A DNA stretch of 5,986 bases, from contig JAKCEW010000028.1 in NCBI GenBank assembly GCA_023539445.1, positions 1 to 5,986 of the forward strand, written 5' to 3'. Position numbers and translations under genes: made by a program. Origin of the DNA: Candidatus Terraquivivens yellowstonensis. Its GTDB lineage: Archaea > Thermoproteota > Nitrososphaeria_A > Caldarchaeales > Wolframiiraptoraceae. How positions within the stretch are numbered: position 1 is the stretch's first letter; every line of letters starts with the position of its first letter. This document shows, piece by piece, positions 4,974 through 5,986 of this stretch. The notes beneath the pieces are model-generated. The model was not told the origin of the DNA. It was given only the letters and a program-made list of their open reading frames with translations, and searched no databases.

Positions 4974-5986
4974 TTACACCCCCGCCAATATGGATGCTTT
5001 AATCGCTGCTGAACCTGCTTGTATAACAGAGTCTGGGATGTCCTTTGCACCTGCCGCTACGCCTACAACATATACCCCATCTATATTTGACATTATAGAC
5101 CCCATGATAGGATCCTTCAGACGTATGTATCCATCTTCTCCGATTGTTAGGGGCAGTGCTTCTGGGTAAACGGGTTTAACACCTACGGCCAATACGACCA
5201 TGTCCACCCTCATAGTTTTCTTAGTGCTTGTGAATACGTCATCATAGGTTATTATTAAGTCCTTGGTGTTAGGATCCTCTTCGATCTTTGCAGGTTTAGC
5301 TTTAATGAACTTTATACCGAACTCTTTCATGGCCCTGTTGTAGAATTCTTGGTATCCTTTCCCGAATGCTCTAAGATCCATGTAGAATATTATGCAGTCG
5401 ACTTCTGGCAAATGTTCTTTTGCTAGGATTGCATGCTTAACCGAGGCCATGCAACAGAAAGCTGAACAGTTCGGATTTATCTTAACGTCTCTGGAACATA
5501 CGCATTGTATGAAAGCTATGTTTCTTGGATGCTTATTATCCGACCTTCTAACGATCTCCCCTGCAGTCGGCCCGGTGGATGATACAAGCCTCTCAAACTC
5601 TAGCGACGTATAGACGTTCGGGTACTTCCCATAGCCATAAGTTGCTTCAATGTGTGGATCCATCAATTCATATCCTGTAGCAATTATTATGGAGGCCACA
5701 TTAAGTTCTAGGGTTTCGGGTTTCTGCTCAAAGTCTATTGCTTTAGTTGGGCAGATCCTTTCACATACACGGCATATGTTTTTAGTAAAGTAGAGGCAAT
5801 GTTCTTTATCTATTGTTGCTTTAAGCGGTACGGCTTGAGGGAAGAGGAAGTATATCGCCTTTCTTTGGCTCATACCCATATTAAATTCATCTGGAACTTT
5901 GGATGGGCACTTGTTGATGCATTCCCCGCAACCTATACATTTATCTTCATCAACATACCTTGGCTTCTTCAATACTTTTACATGGA
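4974..5986 (-). CDS. hdrA: HdrA-like FAD/iron-sulfur protein lacking the C-terminal ferredoxin domain (5' end outside window)
   Basis: Heterodisulfide reductase subunit A-type protein, the flavoprotein of cytoplasmic electron-bifurcating Hdr complexes. The frame stays open to the window edge. A TTG at 5972 (residue 1 below) could pass for a start, but it lies inside the family's conserved sequence just before the inserted ferredoxin domain, so the N-terminal Cys domain and FAD-binding glycine motif must lie off-window. Visible: a first 4Fe-4S motif (C12, C15, C18, C22), a second of the methanogen HdrA form (C59, C67, C70, C74, with CLYF at 59-62), the rest of the thioredoxin-reductase-like domain, and a Cys-rich segment (C157, C159, C169, C173, C174). 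The protein stops at about residue 332 after the AGSAA helix, where full HdrA continues into a two-cluster ferredoxin. The next gene begins 3 bases later, so no decayed remnant exists. Family assignment is firm; its exact partner is inferred. Confidence 0.9.
   Translation of the reverse strand, partial: HVKVLKKPRYVDEDKCIGCGECINKCPSKVPDEFNMGMSQRKAIYFLFPQAVPLKATIDKEHCLYFTKNICRVCERICPTKAIDFEQKPETLELNVASIIIATGYELMDPHIEATYGYGKYPNVYTSLEFERLVSSTGPTAGEIVRRSDNKHPRNIAFIQCVCSRDVKINPNCSAFCCMASVKHAILAKEHLPEVDCIIFYMDLRAFGKGYQEFYNRAMKEFGIKFIKAKPAKIEEDPNTKDLIITYDDVFTSTKKTMRVDMVVLAVGVKPVYPEALPLTIGEDGYIRLKDPIMGSIMSNIDGVYVVGVAAGAKDIPDSVIQAGSAAIKASILAGV
4977..4983 (-). promoter_or_regulatory. Ribosome-binding site of the full-length hdrA
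   Basis: GGGGGTG on the minus strand, six bases before the ATG at 4970. It is made from the last two codons (Gly-Val) of the upstream hdrA gene, whose TAA stop sits between the site and the start. Translation of the two HdrA proteins is therefore probably coupled. Confidence 0.6.

Noticed and set aside
5970-5972. TTG as the start codon of the upstream hdrA, giving a 332-residue protein
   Set aside because: The frame is open to the window edge, and the residues before the TTG (HVKV) continue the family's conserved lead-in to the inserted ferredoxin. The gene is cut by the window, not started here.

Overview
The window looks like one archaeal operon, read entirely on the minus strand (right to left). 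Its genes encode a [NiFe] hydrogenase joined to heterodisulfide-reductase-type flavoproteins. In transcription order they are: an HdrA-like protein whose 5' end lies beyond the right edge (5986..4974), a complete HdrA (4970..3018), MvhD (2955..2527), the hydrogenase small subunit MvhG (2534..1554) and the large subunit MvhA (1548..79). Intergenic gaps are 3, 62, -8 and 5 bases, so the set is almost certainly co-transcribed. No stretch over about 100 bases lacks a gene. I saw no RNA gene, mobile element, CRISPR array or sizeable repeat.

Organism: The protein set is the methanogen-type group 3c hydrogenase/HdrA combination. Arginine is mostly AGG/AGA, isoleucine often ATA, ribosome-binding sites are of the GGTGA type, and one gap holds an archaeal-style TATA element. 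These features suggest an anaerobic, probably thermophilic archaeon. Possible lineages include Thermoproteota, Korarchaeota, Bathyarchaeia, Archaeoglobi or a methanogen. Lineage is inference from family resemblance and codon habits, and base composition was not counted.

How the genes work together: By family knowledge, MvhA/MvhG split H2 at a Ni-Fe site and pass electrons through three Fe-S clusters to MvhD. MvhD hands them to HdrA, whose FAD bifurcates electrons between ferredoxin and a second acceptor, which in methanogens is heterodisulfide via HdrB/HdrC. Here two HdrA paralogues sit in tandem. The downstream one has the full domain set, while the upstream one ends cleanly before the C-terminal ferredoxin domain. 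HdrB and HdrC are not in the window.

Start sites: For mvhD and mvhA the most upstream possible start (GTG) lies inside the Shine-Dalgarno sequence itself, so the annotated starts are the ATGs a few codons later. The 62-base gap before mvhD holds a TATA-like element and a possible 17-codon ORF. The 78 bases after mvhA contain a T-rich tract and perhaps the first seven codons of another gene, both weak calls. Overall this is a variant of a known system rather than a wholly new one. The paired, unequal HdrA proteins are the point most worth pursuing.
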